Shown piece after piece: positions 1 to 11,900 of a stretch of 60,000 nt of DNA; position 1 is the first letter of the stretch; each line of letters opens with the position of its first letter. Source of the stretch: Nematostella vectensis (Eukaryota; Cnidaria; Anthozoa; Actiniaria; Edwardsiidae); assembly GCF_932526225.1 (NCBI RefSeq), contig NC_064038.1, positions 4,528,001 to 4,588,000 on the forward strand. The letters are read 5' to 3'. Below the pieces are notes generated by a model. That model worked only from the letters and a program-made list of their open reading frames with translations, was not told the origin of the DNA and ran no database searches. The position numbers and the translations under genes are program-made.

Positions 1-378
1 ACAACAAGGGATAAAGACAAGACCAGTTTTAAGAGCCAGGGAAAACTGAACGACACAGACGCGCTTGAGCAACAGATTTTCAAATACTTCGTGCTAGCGG
101 CGGGCAATCAGAGACTCATTCAAAGGCGACGTAAGAATGTTCTAGAGATTCACAGCAAGGATATGATCAGCAAGCCACGTGACACGCTTCGCCGCATATG
201 TAAACTCCTCGACTTGACTTGCAGCAAGCAATATCTGTATGACTGCGCGAGTATCGTGTACAAAGAACCTTCAAAGACGCGTTTTAGAGTGGTGTGGACG
301 GACAAACAAAAGCAGAGAACGCTCAAGGCCATGCGGAGGTTCGCCTTTTTGAAAGGATACACGTTTGATTCGCTATAG
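1..378 (+). CDS. Sulfotransferase-family protein, 3'-terminal exon (partial)
   Basis: Frame 1 is open from the first base to the stop at 376-378, giving about 125 C-terminal residues. The segment NVLEIHSKDMISKPRDTLRR, followed by a short CKLLDL helix, has the form of the C-terminal part of the P-loop sulfotransferase fold, where a conserved stretch (D/S-x-P-x-x-T-L-x-x-I-C-x-L/F-L) precedes the end of the domain. Such enzymes move sulfate from PAPS to sugars or other acceptors, often as type II Golgi membrane proteins. The PAPS-binding 5'-PSB and 3'-PB motifs and any membrane anchor would lie upstream of the window. The tail is basic and ends GYTFDSL. The family call is from pattern recognition; the substrate cannot be told. 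Confidence 0.7.
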   Translation, partial: TTRDKDKTSFKSQGKLNDTDALEQQIFKYFVLAAGNQRLIQRRRKNVLEIHSKDMISKPRDTLRRICKLLDLTCSKQYLYDCASIVYKEPSKTRFRVVWTDKQKQRTLKAMRRFAFLKGYTFDSL

Positions 379-572
379 CGCGTTATAGGGGCGTGATAAA
401 AATATAATACCTACTCAAGCACTGGATCGTTGGCGTTGTGGACAGTATAAAGAAAGGGGGAGAGAGTAGGGTAGCCGGTCTAACTGTGGTATTTCGCTTA
501 ACATACCCAGGAGTAATCCCAAGCATATTCTTATCACTAGAGGCGTAAAGACTTTTTAATAACAAAACATCG

Positions 573-578
573 ATTAAA
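573..578 (+). terminator. Candidate polyadenylation signal (ATTAAA) of the sulfotransferase gene
   Basis: ATTAAA lies 195 bp after the sulfotransferase stop. On the other strand ATTAAA also occurs at 555-560, about 60 bp after the stop of the MYND gene. The two 3' ends would therefore converge and probably overlap. Confidence 0.35.
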
Positions 579-618
579 TATTTTCTTGGCTGTCGATCCT
601 CTTAGTTCAGGCTGCATC

Positions 619-3600
619 TTAGGGGGGGTCTGCACCCATCAGGGGGTGCTCCTGGCGATGTCTAGAAACCCAGTCTTCGGCTGAAAAACAAATAGGACAA
701 TTAAGCAGTGGTCAGTCACAAAGGACTAATTGTTTGGTCTGTCTTTGTGTGTAGACAAGCGATAAATCAACACGAGATTGAAGAGGTGGGCTTCACACCT
801 TTGTGAAATAGAGTGGTTGTCCCCGTGTCTATCTGTTTGTCGGTCGTTAGGTCCGTGTCCATCTGTCCATTGTCTGTCTTTCTGATTTTGTCTCTCCTGT
901 CTGTCTTTCTGATTGTCTGTCTTTCCTGTCTGTCTTTCTGATTGTCTATCTCTCTCTCTATTTGTCTATCTGATTGTCTTTCTCTCTGTCTGTTTATCTG
1001 ATCGTCTGTCTCTCTGTCTGTCTATCTGATTGTCTGTCTCTCTGTCTGTCTATCTGATTGTCTGTCTCTTTGTCTGTCTCTCTGTCTATCTGATTGTCTG
1101 TCTCTCCGTCCATTATTGACATACGTTCGTCTGTCTCGTCCTCTGTCTGACTCACCCTGGCAATTTCTGCTACAGTAGAACCTTGTTCTTTTGCCGCTGC
1201 ATCTGAGGGAACGTGAAAAAAAATTGTACAATTAGAGCCACCCTCTCTAATAAACACCCTCTATTGAGCCCTAGCCCTCTCTCTATTATGCTAAGCTCTC
1301 TATTGATCCCCTCTCTATACAGCCCCCTCTTTATTAAGTCCCTCTCCATTGAGCGCCCTCTCTATTGCTAGCCTTTTCAATTGAGCTGCCTCTCCAGGCC
1401 CTTAGCCAGGATTTTGATTTTGAACGAGGGCGTGTTAACCAATTTAGCGGACCATTTTCTCTTTAGTTAGCTTATCCTAGCTTGCAGTGGTACTCAATTT
1501 TCCTTCATTAGAGCGGATCCTCCAGTGGTGTGGGATGGTTCTTCCTGCTCTCTTTACTACGCCTCTTGAGCCATATAAATCAGTTATTCTCTTTTTACAC
1601 CCCCCCCCCCCCCTTCCCGTTTCTCTCTAATAAGACTTCTGGGGGCTCAATACACATTCACAGAGTCCGTCCATTACCTCTGGCACTTTTTAAAGGTTTT
1701 GGGTGCATGTTCAACACGTCGACAGTTTGCACATGCATGGAGCTTTAGTGTTTCCTTGACATCTGTTGTTTCATCACCTGGTGTTGAGGGTCGGACTGAC
1801 GGGTCTTGTAGGTTGTTCATCATAGCTGCAAGGTCCTTGCGCTTAGCCTGAGATATCTCCTCCTCTGTTTTGCGACTCTTTAACATTTCCTCAAACTGAT
1901 TGTTTGGGTGTGGTTTACTCAGCAGCAACTCCGGGAGGAAGTTGAAATCACCTACAACCTCGTCGATCACTGGTTCTGTCTGAGTGACTTTTTCAGGATT
2001 ATTTAGAGGGGCAGGGAATGGCTCTTTGCTCAGAGGATCAGGTTGTTGGTCGTTCTCTGCATTTTCCTCACTATTCTTAGGTAAGCCCTTAGTCTTCACT
2101 CTGGATCTCTGTGTCCTGAACATTTCGTTAGAGTGCTTCACAAGTTCAGCTGTCCTGTAAGTAAACTCCTTAGGGGTCATGGGTCTGGTAGGATCTATTC
2201 CTTTCATAGCATTGGTCATGAATCTTTGCAAATCAGGATCAATTAAGTCAATCTCAATATTGCTCATGGAGCTCCCCTTGGTTTTGAACATTTTAGACAG
2301 GGGGGACATCATGAGGTGCTGCGGGTCAGGGGGGGTCACTGGTGGCGCATCCAGCCATCGCCGTAGATAACGACATATGGTGCCACCAAACTTGACGTGC
2401 AGAGGAAACATGCAGACAACCTGGAAGACAAGAATGAACTGCTTTAAAACTAAGTTTTAAAAGGGCAGTGGGTGAAAGCCTGTAGGAGGGGTGGGGAAGG
2501 GGGAAAGAAGGGGGGGTCAACAGGGAAACCAAACTGAGGGTGGGTGGGGCAGAGGGGAGGGGGGTAGTTACAGTTAGCACTTTCAAAGGTAAAGGAAGAT
2601 ATGCATTCTTACAGAGAAACTAGAAAAAAGTTTTCCCAAATTGCTGCAAATCACCTTTTTATAGGTTTCCTTTTCATGTGGTTGTCCGAAAAGTCTCCTG
2701 AAGACATCCCTGGAATAGTGCAATAAGAAATTAGGACAAAGCTCAAATAATTGTCATTCCATAATGTTTTCAACAATGAGTGGAACCAACATTGTGTATT
2801 GTTGGACACATATCTGAAACCTTTCAATAATTTCATACTTGTACAGTACCCAAAATTGCTTTCAAGAACGTAGTGTATGGTGGTTTTCTTTGAAAGGGGA
2901 ACCCACCTTGTCTCTTTATGGACAAATGGATCTTTGGCTGTTGATACAATAAAAAAACATTTAAGCCAAAAAGAAAAAGACACTAGTGGGATTATGTAAG
3001 CTAAAGGGCAGCTTAAAGAATGTATATCAACCACTCCTCTGCTATTGTTTATAACTATCTAGGGTTTAGAGCTTTTTTTTTCAATGAGGTTTTTGTTTTA
3101 GTGTGGAGTTTTTCAGCACAAAAGACAGGGGTTTTCCTCTTAAGTTTCTCCTGCTGATGCTGGGTTTTCTCCCTGAAAAGAAGTAGAATGCCTAAAGTAG
3201 ACAAGGTTTTCTTGCAAACAAAATTCTAATGGCTAAGGTACATATAGAGGGTTTATTTGCAAGAAAACCCCAAAATAACCATTCGCAATTCAAGCGTGAT
3301 ACTTTAATGACAATATTTGATTGAATGCTGGGAGTGCAAATGATGTTGTGGCTAGCCTTTAACGGATCAGTTCACCGTCCTGGGCCATCGTGAACGATTT
3401 TTAAAATCGTGAACGATTTCGAAATCGTTCACGATTTTAAAAATCCTTCACGATTTTAAAAATCCTTCACGATTTCGAAATCGTTCACGATTTTTGAAAG
3501 TCCTTCACGATTTGGAAATCCTTCACGATTATGAAATCCTTCACGATTATGAAATCCTTCACGTTTTTGTATTAGTCCGGCTTCACGGCTTTCGAATTTG

Positions 3601-6113
3601 TGTGAAATTGTTATAGACAATGCTTTCGAATTTGTGTGAAATTGTTATAGACAATGTTGTCATGGAAATGGTCAACTAACAAATGATACTTACCATAGCC
3701 TGATTTTTCCATAAATGACAATGCTTGTCTGTTCTTTTCCAAGATGGCTGCATCTTCTACAATATTTCTGGCACTGCTAAACCTTCCTGAAAGCAAGACA
3801 TGTGTTATCTTACGTACAATTTGACACCTGTAAAGACATGTGTTATCTTACGTACAATTTGACACCTGTAAAGACATGTGTTATCTTACATACAATTTGA
3901 CACCTGTAAAGCCAAACCCCTTTCCAAAGGGAGATTGTGTTATCTTACGTACAATTTGACACCTGTAAAGCCAAACCCCTTTCCAAAGGGAGATTGTGTT
4001 ATCTTACGTACAATTTGACACCTGTAAAGACATGTGTTATCTTGTGTACAATTTGACACCTGTAAAGACATGTGTTATCTTACGTACAATTTGACACCTG
4101 TAAAGCCAAACCCCTTTCCAAAGGGAGATTGTGTTATCTTACGTACAATTTGACACCTGTAAAGCCAAACCCCTTTCCAAAGGGAGATTGTGTTATCTTA
4201 CGTACAATTTGACACCTGTAAAGCCAAACCCCTTTCCAAAGGGAGATTGTGTTATCTTACGTACAGTACAATTTGACACCTGTAAAGCCAAACCCCTTTC
4301 CAAAGGGAGAACCTCAAAGCCAACACTTAAATTGCAGAAAACCTGGTTACTATTCATACACTGAATCCTAGATGACTATAACACACAGTAAAAAGTCGAC
4401 TAAAAGTAGTTTGCTGGTGCATGCCTTTGCTAAGAGGGTTTTTTTTGATACTGATACTGCATCCATAAAAACAACAATTTCAATCCATGACGAGCTGGGA
4501 GTTTTCTAGTGGCTCTGCCTGAGGCACCTGAATCTGACTTCACCGACATTCTATCATCCTTCAAAATTAAACACTCCACCTAAAACATTGATGTAATAAT
4601 CACCATCTACAAAGTTGTCCTCCCAGTATGTTTTTGCTTCTTCTAGATATAACGAGAACGATGATGCTTCTTTCTGAGTAAAATGGAAGAATCACCTATT
4701 AGCTACCAGTAGTTGAGCCCTGGGGGAGTCACATAAAAACAGACAGGTGTAATTGCCAGCACAATCAATTTTAACTTTAGGGAAAGCATTCTTTTTTGAT
4801 GACTTTTAAAAGTGCTGTTACCTAGTCTTCAAGTTCGTTAGTTACTGCATAAAAGGATAATCCATTGGCATGAGACCCCTTTAGAGATAAAAGTATTTGA
4901 AGATTTTTTTTATTACCCCCTAAGGGAAAGCAGTTGGTGAAAAGATAGGATGATCAGCCCTTTTTACCTTTATTTAGTATAAATCATACTATCACGAATC
5001 TCCCAACTCAATTGGCTCCCATACTCACTTTCTATTGAGCCATAGATAGTGAGTAGCAAAAAATATGGCATTTTCACAAAAACAAAGACATGAATTATTA
5101 AAATCATCATTTATTCAAAAATAGTCGAATAAGGCTGTCAACCTCGCTGAAGGAAAATTTTTGAGAAAATACAGTGAATGTATCAGAAATACAAAGATAG
5201 CTAATGTTGGAGAATACAGTAAATGTAAGGATATTTTAAGAAAATTAGACTTGAGAAAAGGTTCAAAACCTTGATAATCCAGCCTAATGCGGGAGAGTTG
5301 ACAGCTGTGCCTTAGGTAGTTCAATCTGTTGTGTGTTTCAGTTTGACATCACAGGGCCTCTGTGTACAGGGGCAGATTCAGGATTTCAAAATGAGTGGGG
5401 GGGGGGGGGGGTGGATGATGGGCGGATAGACGTCATATAACTGATCCAGTGGTTCTTGGTAGGTCACTTCATCGATCTTACAATACTTCACACTGAATTG
5501 GATTTGAGACATCAGCAACGTCAAGAAGGCGAAGGAAATTGGACAGTTCCTCCCGTCCCTCAGACATTTATTTTCTTCAAACTAAATGACTTTTCAATTT
5601 TTTATTAAAAAAAGGGGGGTGAATATCAACCGAATCCACCCCCCCCCCTGTATCTGCCCCTGGTGTAACTGCTCATGTGCTGTATTTCCCTGCCAATCTA
5701 TTAATGAACAGGTGTGTATTTATCATAATAGCAAACCTTTGGGATTCCTTTGCCAACTCCATGCTCATATGAATATTTGACGAACTCGGTTACGACTGAT
5801 TGCTTTTGGAGTCGAGCCTACAGCGGATGAAACACAGTTGAACGGTCACGTTTGAATTTAAATAGCAGAAGGCAATTTAAGCTGAAAAATATATTTTTGC
5901 TAGACAAGAGGGGATACAAGGAGCACTTTACAAAAACTTCCGTTGTTTTCTGCATAGCCCATAAAAAGACATTAACAATCGCTTCGCACTTGCCTGATGT
6001 TTCAGCAAAGTTTTAAAGGTCTCAGTATGCTTTTTGAAAAAGTCATATTCCGCTGGATTGATGTCCTGGTCAAACAGATCAAAGTCGGCGGGATATATCG
6101 CGACTTTCCGCAT
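619..6113 (-). CDS. MYND-type zinc-finger protein, eight exons, about 414 aa
   Basis: Coding exons on the minus strand: 6113-5994, 4673-4580, 3786-3694, 2937-2907, 2709-2655, 2420-1678, 1202-1156, 680-619. All phases join and the total is 1245 nt. The ATG at 6111-6113 begins MRKVAIYPADFDLFDQ; an upstream ATG near 6159 meets a stop after nine codons and could be a uORF. The first intron appears to use a GC donor (CAG|GCAAGT). The N-terminal half is helical and charged, and the middle is rich in Pro, Glu and Lys. The C-terminus is a zinc finger split over three exons: CANC, then CQRC, then YCSRNC, then DW and His. MYND fingers bind zinc and proline-rich partners. Spacing is unusual (eight residues between CQRC and YC) and the usual last Cys is a His. 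I do not recognise the family outside the finger, and no membrane segment is seen. Confidence 0.75.
835..1118. repeat. Degenerate (GTCT/CTGT)n microsatellite
   Basis: Long runs of TGTCTGTC and TCTGATTG repeats lie in the last intron of the MYND gene, ending about 40 bp from the 1156-1202 exon. The minus strand reads as a low-complexity Asp/Arg/Gln frame that is not a gene, although that open stretch overlaps the real zinc-finger exon. Confidence 0.85.
1590..1612. repeat. Poly-C tract
   Basis: An uninterrupted cytosine run of about 17 bases lies in the penultimate intron of the MYND gene. Similar G or C runs occur at 5397-5411, 7467-7482, 10304-10320, 19460-19476 and 30342-30362. The exact length in the genome may be unreliable. 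Confidence 0.7.
3387..3570. repeat. TTCACGATTTNNAAATC tandem repeat with a near-perfect 68-bp palindrome
   Basis: A unit of about 18-19 bp built on TTCACGAT is repeated. At 3387-3454 the orientation flips, giving a palindrome of 68 bp with only one mismatched pair (3395/3446); the central 40 bp (3401-3440) are perfect. It lies in the MYND intron between exons 3694-3786 and 2907-2937. Confidence 0.85.
3790..4312. repeat. Mixed 38-bp / 59-bp minisatellite abutting a splice acceptor
   Basis: Units of 38 bp share the core TTATCTTACGTACAATTTGA. Longer units of 59 bp add a hairpin (CCCTTTCCAAAGGG). About eleven copies are present. On the minus strand the array ends within a few bases of the acceptor of the MYND exon at 3786. 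Each unit contains a pseudo-acceptor (TTTACAG) and a donor-like GTAAGAT. Confidence 0.9.
5367..5662. mobile_element. Short inverted-repeat element (CAGGGGCAG... family, copy 1)
   Basis: It starts CAGGGGCAGATTCAGG and ends CTGTATCTGCCCCTG in inverted orientation, with G-rich and C-rich tracts inside the ends and no coding potential. Related copies lie at 7387, 19692 and 25071. It sits in the first intron of the MYND gene. Non-autonomous DNA element (MITE) is the likeliest class. Confidence 0.5.
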
Positions 6114-6468
6114 GTTGTTATAGTGAATTTCTTCTACGAGAACACACAGATAGTTGTCGCCATTTTGTTCGAGAAGGTTTTACCGCGTTGGACTGAGGGC
6201 GAGAGGACATATCCACAGGATACCCAAAATGTGAACCAGACTCGTAACTTTAATTTGCTTTTCTTTGATCCTGAAATTCAGCAAAATCGCTTCTCTAAAA
6301 AAAAACTTCATCCACCTCAGCCTCCTCCCCACCATAATCTTCCCTTCGTCCCCCCGCACCACCTTTCTTCACAAACAGACCAGAAAAACACATAGCAGCC
6401 GACATACACGCACTTCCCCTTGATGCAAGTGGTGTGAAGGCTAAAATTACATTTGTCGGCGTTAATTT

Positions 6469-6949
6469 TCATATTGTTTTCTTGAATTTGTCAAAACACT
6501 TGTCAGCACCTTTTCCTGTTAATAAAGCACCATTGACGTTAATGTTCACAAGGAACTGGGCCATAGCTTGGATAGCACAGTTACTAGGATCAAACAATTG
6601 AAGTCTTTCCAGCCTAGTGCAAGCATTTGCAAGCCGAGGGCGACGACAACTTTGTGCAAGTAAGCACAACTCCTTCATAACTAACACCCTTTTGACTTAG
6701 AGGGTTGTAAGCTGCTTGTTGCAAGCATTCTGAATAAGTTCTTATCCTTTTGAAATTAATCTATCTTATTTCTCTAGAAACGTTAACAGCCGAACATGCG
6801 CTTCGTACCTCAGTACTCAGAGTACTGGTAAAGTCTTCAAGTAAATAGTTGTGGTTTTGATGGTATTGCGTATCATTTGTGCTTTTTAAAAGCGCTAGAT
6901 CAAATACAAAAGAAACCTCAAGTTTACCTCCTTTCGTTATTACAAACAT
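6469..6949 (-). CDS. Possible small gene or orphan exons, unrecognised
   Basis: Two minus-strand open frames could belong to one small gene. The first runs from an ATG at 6949 (MFVITKGGKLEVSF) to a possible donor after 6809. The second covers about 6680-6469 and ends ADKCFDKFKKTI-stop; it has a natural-looking composition with four Cys and could also start alone at an internal ATG (MKELCLLAQS). The only phase-compatible acceptor joining them is weak, so the structure is unproven. I do not recognise either protein. The region lies directly upstream of the MYND gene start, in the same orientation. Confidence 0.25.
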
Positions 6950-7386
6950 TTCAGTTATGTCATTGTAATGTGTGTTGGATTAACTGATGGATATAATCCT
7001 TACACTTAAAATCATGAAATCTGCTAACTAAAAATATGTATTTTTGAATTATTTGACATAGATTTATTTCATGTGGCGTTTCATTTCCCAAAGATTACCG
7101 GAAGCGGTTACAAATTTTGTTTGTTCAGTCCTTAAGTAAATAAAGATGAGCTACAACCATATCTCAACACCGATGCTAGACTCAGAAGAGGGGGGCATTT
7201 TATCCGATTTCATACAAACAAAATAAGCAAGGCCGACAGATTTCATATTGAAATAATGAGACTAAGCCCGACGTAACTAATAATCTTTTATCAATTAGTT
7301 AATACGTCGAAAATTCAAAAAGAAAAAAAAATAACAGCAACAAATAAACTACAGTGAAACCATCCATGTGATGGACCTTCAAAGTT

Positions 7387-7451
7387 CAGGGGGCGGTTCC
7401 AGGAGTTCCAAAAGTAGTGGGTGGGGTGTTGGTGGTGGTGGTAGTGTGTGT

Positions 7452-7482
<31 letters not shown>

Positions 7483-7591
7483 CGTTGCAAGGTATTCAAG
7501 AAATAATGGGGGTAGAATTTATTGTTCTTCCAAGGATTTCCTTATATTTCTTGTATCTAAAAATAGGGGGTGGTAGCGAGGCCCGCCCCTG
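7387..7591. mobile_element. CAGGGGCGG-family short element (copy 2) with an internal GT/G run
   Basis: It begins CAGGGGGCGGTTCCAGGAG and ends GCCCGCCCCTG, matching the ends of the copies at 5367 and 19692. A (GT)n tract followed by a long G run lies inside at 7447-7482. Confidence 0.45.
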
Positions 7592-7816
7592 CAGCATAAG
7601 ATTATAAAAATAATAAGATGCTTATATAAACACTAGCGTATCGAACAAAATATCTATGACGTACATCACATTGCTTTCAACGTGTTAACTTATGAAGGCA
7701 TATTATCGTTGCCCTGTAATACAATTGTTGTCATATTTTAGCCAATCAGACGAACGCATTTATTGTGTTGATACTAACATCAGTTTGTGGAAACTGAGAG
7801 CCAAAAGATAAAAATC

Positions 7817-8908
7817 AAGAGACCATGATGTAAGAGAACGAATCCCCCGTATTAGGGTATGTTCCAATGATGACGTCCGTGAAAGCTATTTTTAGAACAA
7901 GCAGTTATTTTTAGATACGCCTCTGATTGGTTAGCGCTCACGTTTCCTAGCAACATGAATCAAACGCGCGATCACATCTTGAGCGATGTGAACCGGCAGA
8001 GGCTGTTATGGAAATCTTTTTGACCGAAAACCATCCTTTTTTACAAACGCTGTGAAAATGATCTTCCATAGAGTACGCTGGATCCAATCAACCGTTTCTC
8101 GGACATTGAAATGCATAGAGTGCGTGATTTTAGGCTCGGGGATCAACTTCCCAGTAAATGTTTTCACGGCTGATTCGCAAATTATAAGTAAAACAACAAC
8201 CCAATTCTCTTCCAATTCCCTTTTTAATAAAAAAGATCCAGAACTTAATACCATTATATTCACACCGATATATTGGTCATTAAGGCAGGTATTTCACAAA
8301 TAAAATATTTCAAGTCTCTATAATGAAGTAAATCTTATTCCGGTGACAAGGATTTCTTGAGTGACATGATTTCTGAACATTTGCGTGAAGAATTGAAGTT
8401 CATTCATCATCTAAAAATATTGTAAATCAAAGAAAAATAAAGGCCTTCTTGTATTTAAATACATAACATAGACTGAGAATGCCTAAGTTTTTCATCTCAC
8501 CGTATTGAAGAGAAAAAGAACTTTTTTTAAGAGTCAGCCTGATGCATTTTGAATGAACTCCAAACTCACTGTTTCCCCGACGTCTTCCCGTTCAATATTT
8601 ATATAACATTTAGATAACTTAACATTAGATAACTTAACAGATACCAGGACACCATCCTACAAGTAGCATTGTAATCATGAGCTATGAGAAGCAGCTAAAA
8701 GGATAAAAACAGGAAGCGAACGAAGTCAAGAAGTGCAGAGGGAAAAAAATTGGGAAAATGTACTATAGCTCGCGAGGTGCCCATAACCAAATATGGCGCG
8801 ATGAACATATATGGATGCTATGATTGACAAGCTCGCGCAATCTAAAAATAGCTTTCATGGACGTTATCATGGGCCACGGGGATTCGTTCTCTTATATCAT
8901 GGTCCCTT
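7817..8908. mobile_element. Inverted-repeat element of about 1.1 kb
   Basis: The left end at about 7817-7902 (GACCATGATGTAAGAGAACG, then TGACGTCCGTGAAAGC) is matched in inverted orientation by 8842-8908 (GCTTTCATGGACGTTATCAT, then CGTTCTCTTATATCATGGTC). The arms of about 70-80 bp show some divergence. The interior is AT-rich and has no transposase-like frame, so this looks like a non-autonomous DNA element. It ends about 50 bp before the first coding exon of the LDLa/FZ/CUB gene. Confidence 0.65.
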
Positions 8909-8957
8909 GTAAAAATCCAACTCCTTATAAAGCGTCTATACTTGTTTTGCAGTCGTG

Positions 8958-11900
8958 ATGAAACGGGTGGCACATTACAACAGAGCATTCGTCCTCTTTC
9001 TTCTTTTCAAAGTTGTCGGTAAGATATGGTTAGGCGGTTCCTGTGGTTGTAGAGTACAAACCACAGGAAACTCAAATAACAAATCGTATATAAATTCATG
9101 AGCAAAGGTTGATGATGTCTTAAATTCTCCTCACTCTGTTTCAGTAAGTCTTTATTCAATGATATACAATTTTATTGGAATGAAGGAGCATGAACATGGT
9201 TTCATCATACGTGAAACTATTGTTGTGCTTTCTTTAATAAATACGACATACATCTATTTCAATAAAGGTTGTCAGTGCAAATGGCAAATGACGATTGGCA
9301 AATGGCAGAACCGAAAGTAACCATGCGTCTCGAAGAATATAGATAAATCAAAACAATTATCCATTAAAGGTTACCAATGCTTGTCTCTGACATTGCTGGA
9401 CTTCATTTAACACCTTTAATTTTCGAATAATTAGTACCCATAAGCCATTTGCCATTTGCACTGACAACCTTTTGTGAAATACGCGATATGTTAAAAACCT
9501 TCAAGCTGATACTGTTCCTATTCACAGGTTGCTGTGATCCGGGACAATTTGAGTGTACTTCGTCTGAGTGTATCCCGGATGTGCTAAAATGTGATGGAAG
9601 CGAAGACTGCGCAGACTCCAGCGACGAAATCAATTGTAGTGAGTAAAATGTGTACAAGTCATCCAAAAGCGCCGTAACGATGGACGCAGGGAAGGGCACG
9701 CACCTCGACCTCATTTCCACACCTGCGCCCCCCCCGTTCCAAGCAAATCATGGATACACGCTTGCTAACTTTGAAAAAAAAAAGACACTTCTGCGCTTTT
9801 GTTGTACACGGATCATCTCTAAACGAATAAAACACCGTTATTTGGACGCAACTCTTTTATGCAAACAGTTGCATCTTAAACGGAGACACAATCATGCTTG
9901 GAGACCTACGGATCATCTCTAAACGAATAAAACACCGTTATTTGGACGCAACACTTTTATGCAAACAGTTGCGTCTTAAACGGAGACACAATCATGCTTG
10001 GAGATCTACGGATAGTGCTATTCCTTCGAGAGTTTTCCCAAAATCGAATGAACTAACAATTTGAGATGTGATATAGATTCGCATCGTGTTTTGCCTTGGA
10101 CAGTTGCAATTCCCCCGCAATGACTTTCGGGCGACCGTAATACACAAGCACAATCAGAAAAAAATCCGTCGAATTTTATACCCTAAAAGATGGCAGAATC
10201 GAAAAAATCCTTAAACACCCCCTAAAAGATGGCAGGTGATCGAAATGTTATACCCAAAAAATGTGACGATCACCCCGTCTACTTTTCTGGAGAGCCCCCC
10301 TCACCCCCCCCCCCCCCCCCTCTCCCCCGGGTGCAATTCGCGAGGCAAGTCTGCTGCGTGGTTCTGCGTTATTTGCCCAGGGCACTTGATTTTTTTTGTG
10401 GGACTTGTTTTTCTATTTTCTTTGACTCTAACGTAGAGGTGGGTCAAACAGATATTGCCCTTTACACCTGTTTTGTTTTTCAGCCAAACGCAGCATGTGC
10501 AGGGTTGACCAGTTCGAGTGCCTGATTGAGGGAGATTGTATTCCTTTGAGCAAGCATTGTGATGGGACCTGGGACTGCCAACACGGAACTGACGAGATGG
10601 ATTGCCAAGGTATATCACGGCGCCATTACAAACAGCTTTCCGGAATGCCCTTTAGCATTTTGCACTTAGCGAAAGTGAAATAGGGTAATATATGACCGAT
10701 TCGCACGTGGCTAATTGCAGTGCCGAGTCCAATTGTTTGGATTGAGCACATGAAAGACGCCTGAGTCAATTAAGTTCGACATGGCGCTGAGCACGGCTGC
10801 GCCAGTTATGCTACGCTGTAAAATTACGAAATCGACTCGGATCGAAATTACGAAATCGAATCGACTATTCAAGCTTAAAATGTGCCGAGCTAAATACCAT
10901 ATGTTGTTGATTTTGTGTAACATTACTCCAAATCAAGTCAACTTTGACTTCTCGCACCCTATTGAGCGTGACCCATTTGGTGCGACGTCCGAACCAGTAT
11001 TAAACCCAATGTTGTGTCGATACAAATAGACAATAGAGAGCTTAAGGTAATTCCCTTGAAATAGTTCTACAACCCAGAATTTTTTAAAACTTGGCATAAA
11101 CAATATTGAAGTTAAGGGCTTTTAAAAAATGTTATAAAAATATGGGGGTACCGACCTCGTTTTCACAACAGAGGGGCGTAAAGTTGACGCGTTTTTACTG
11201 ATCGCGCAAGGAAAAATCCCAACTCTTATGTTTCAAAATTAGTGCCTATAATCTTTAAAAAATTAAGTTCTGTTTGTCAAGCTGCCAAAATCCGATCTCC
11301 TAAACAATAACCCGTAGTAGCTAATGTTCAAAACAAATCAAATTTTAAGAGATCGCACTAGAAGACACTGTTTTGGCCACTATTCATACGGTAAAAAGCG
11401 CCATTTTGAAGTATTTTTACGGTTTTTAAGCGAAATAACAAAATTTCTACAACCCAACTTTTTTTCTTCTTTCAGTATATCATTTTTCCGTATATATTTA
11501 ACTTTTTGAGCAAATAAAAATGGGGGTAACCGACTTCGTTTTTCTGTCAAAGCGATTTTAAGTAAAAAAAACGCGCGCCTTTTGCTTTGTTTTCTTGTAC
11601 AACTATGGCGCGCGCGCACTTAATACCGAAAAATTCGAACAAACAGCGCGCGCCACTATGCGCAGAAGGGGTGCGCAGTGCAATTCAAGGGAATTACCTT
11701 AGACCCTGTCCCCACGTATCTGTTTTCGTTTGAAAACGCAACCTTTTTGTTCCGTTTTCAGATCCGCGTCCACACGAAGCGTTTTCATTTTGATACGACC
11801 CGTCCCCACGAAAACGCAGAAACGATACGAAAACGATAACAAGCTCTACAGCGCATGCGTAGACCCAGTATTTTGCTTGTTTACATCGCGCGCGCAAATT

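Noticed and set aside
994-1257. Asp/Arg-rich minus-strand frame as a gene
   Set aside because: Most of it is a microsatellite. Only 1156-1202 is real coding sequence, in another frame context as the MYND exon.
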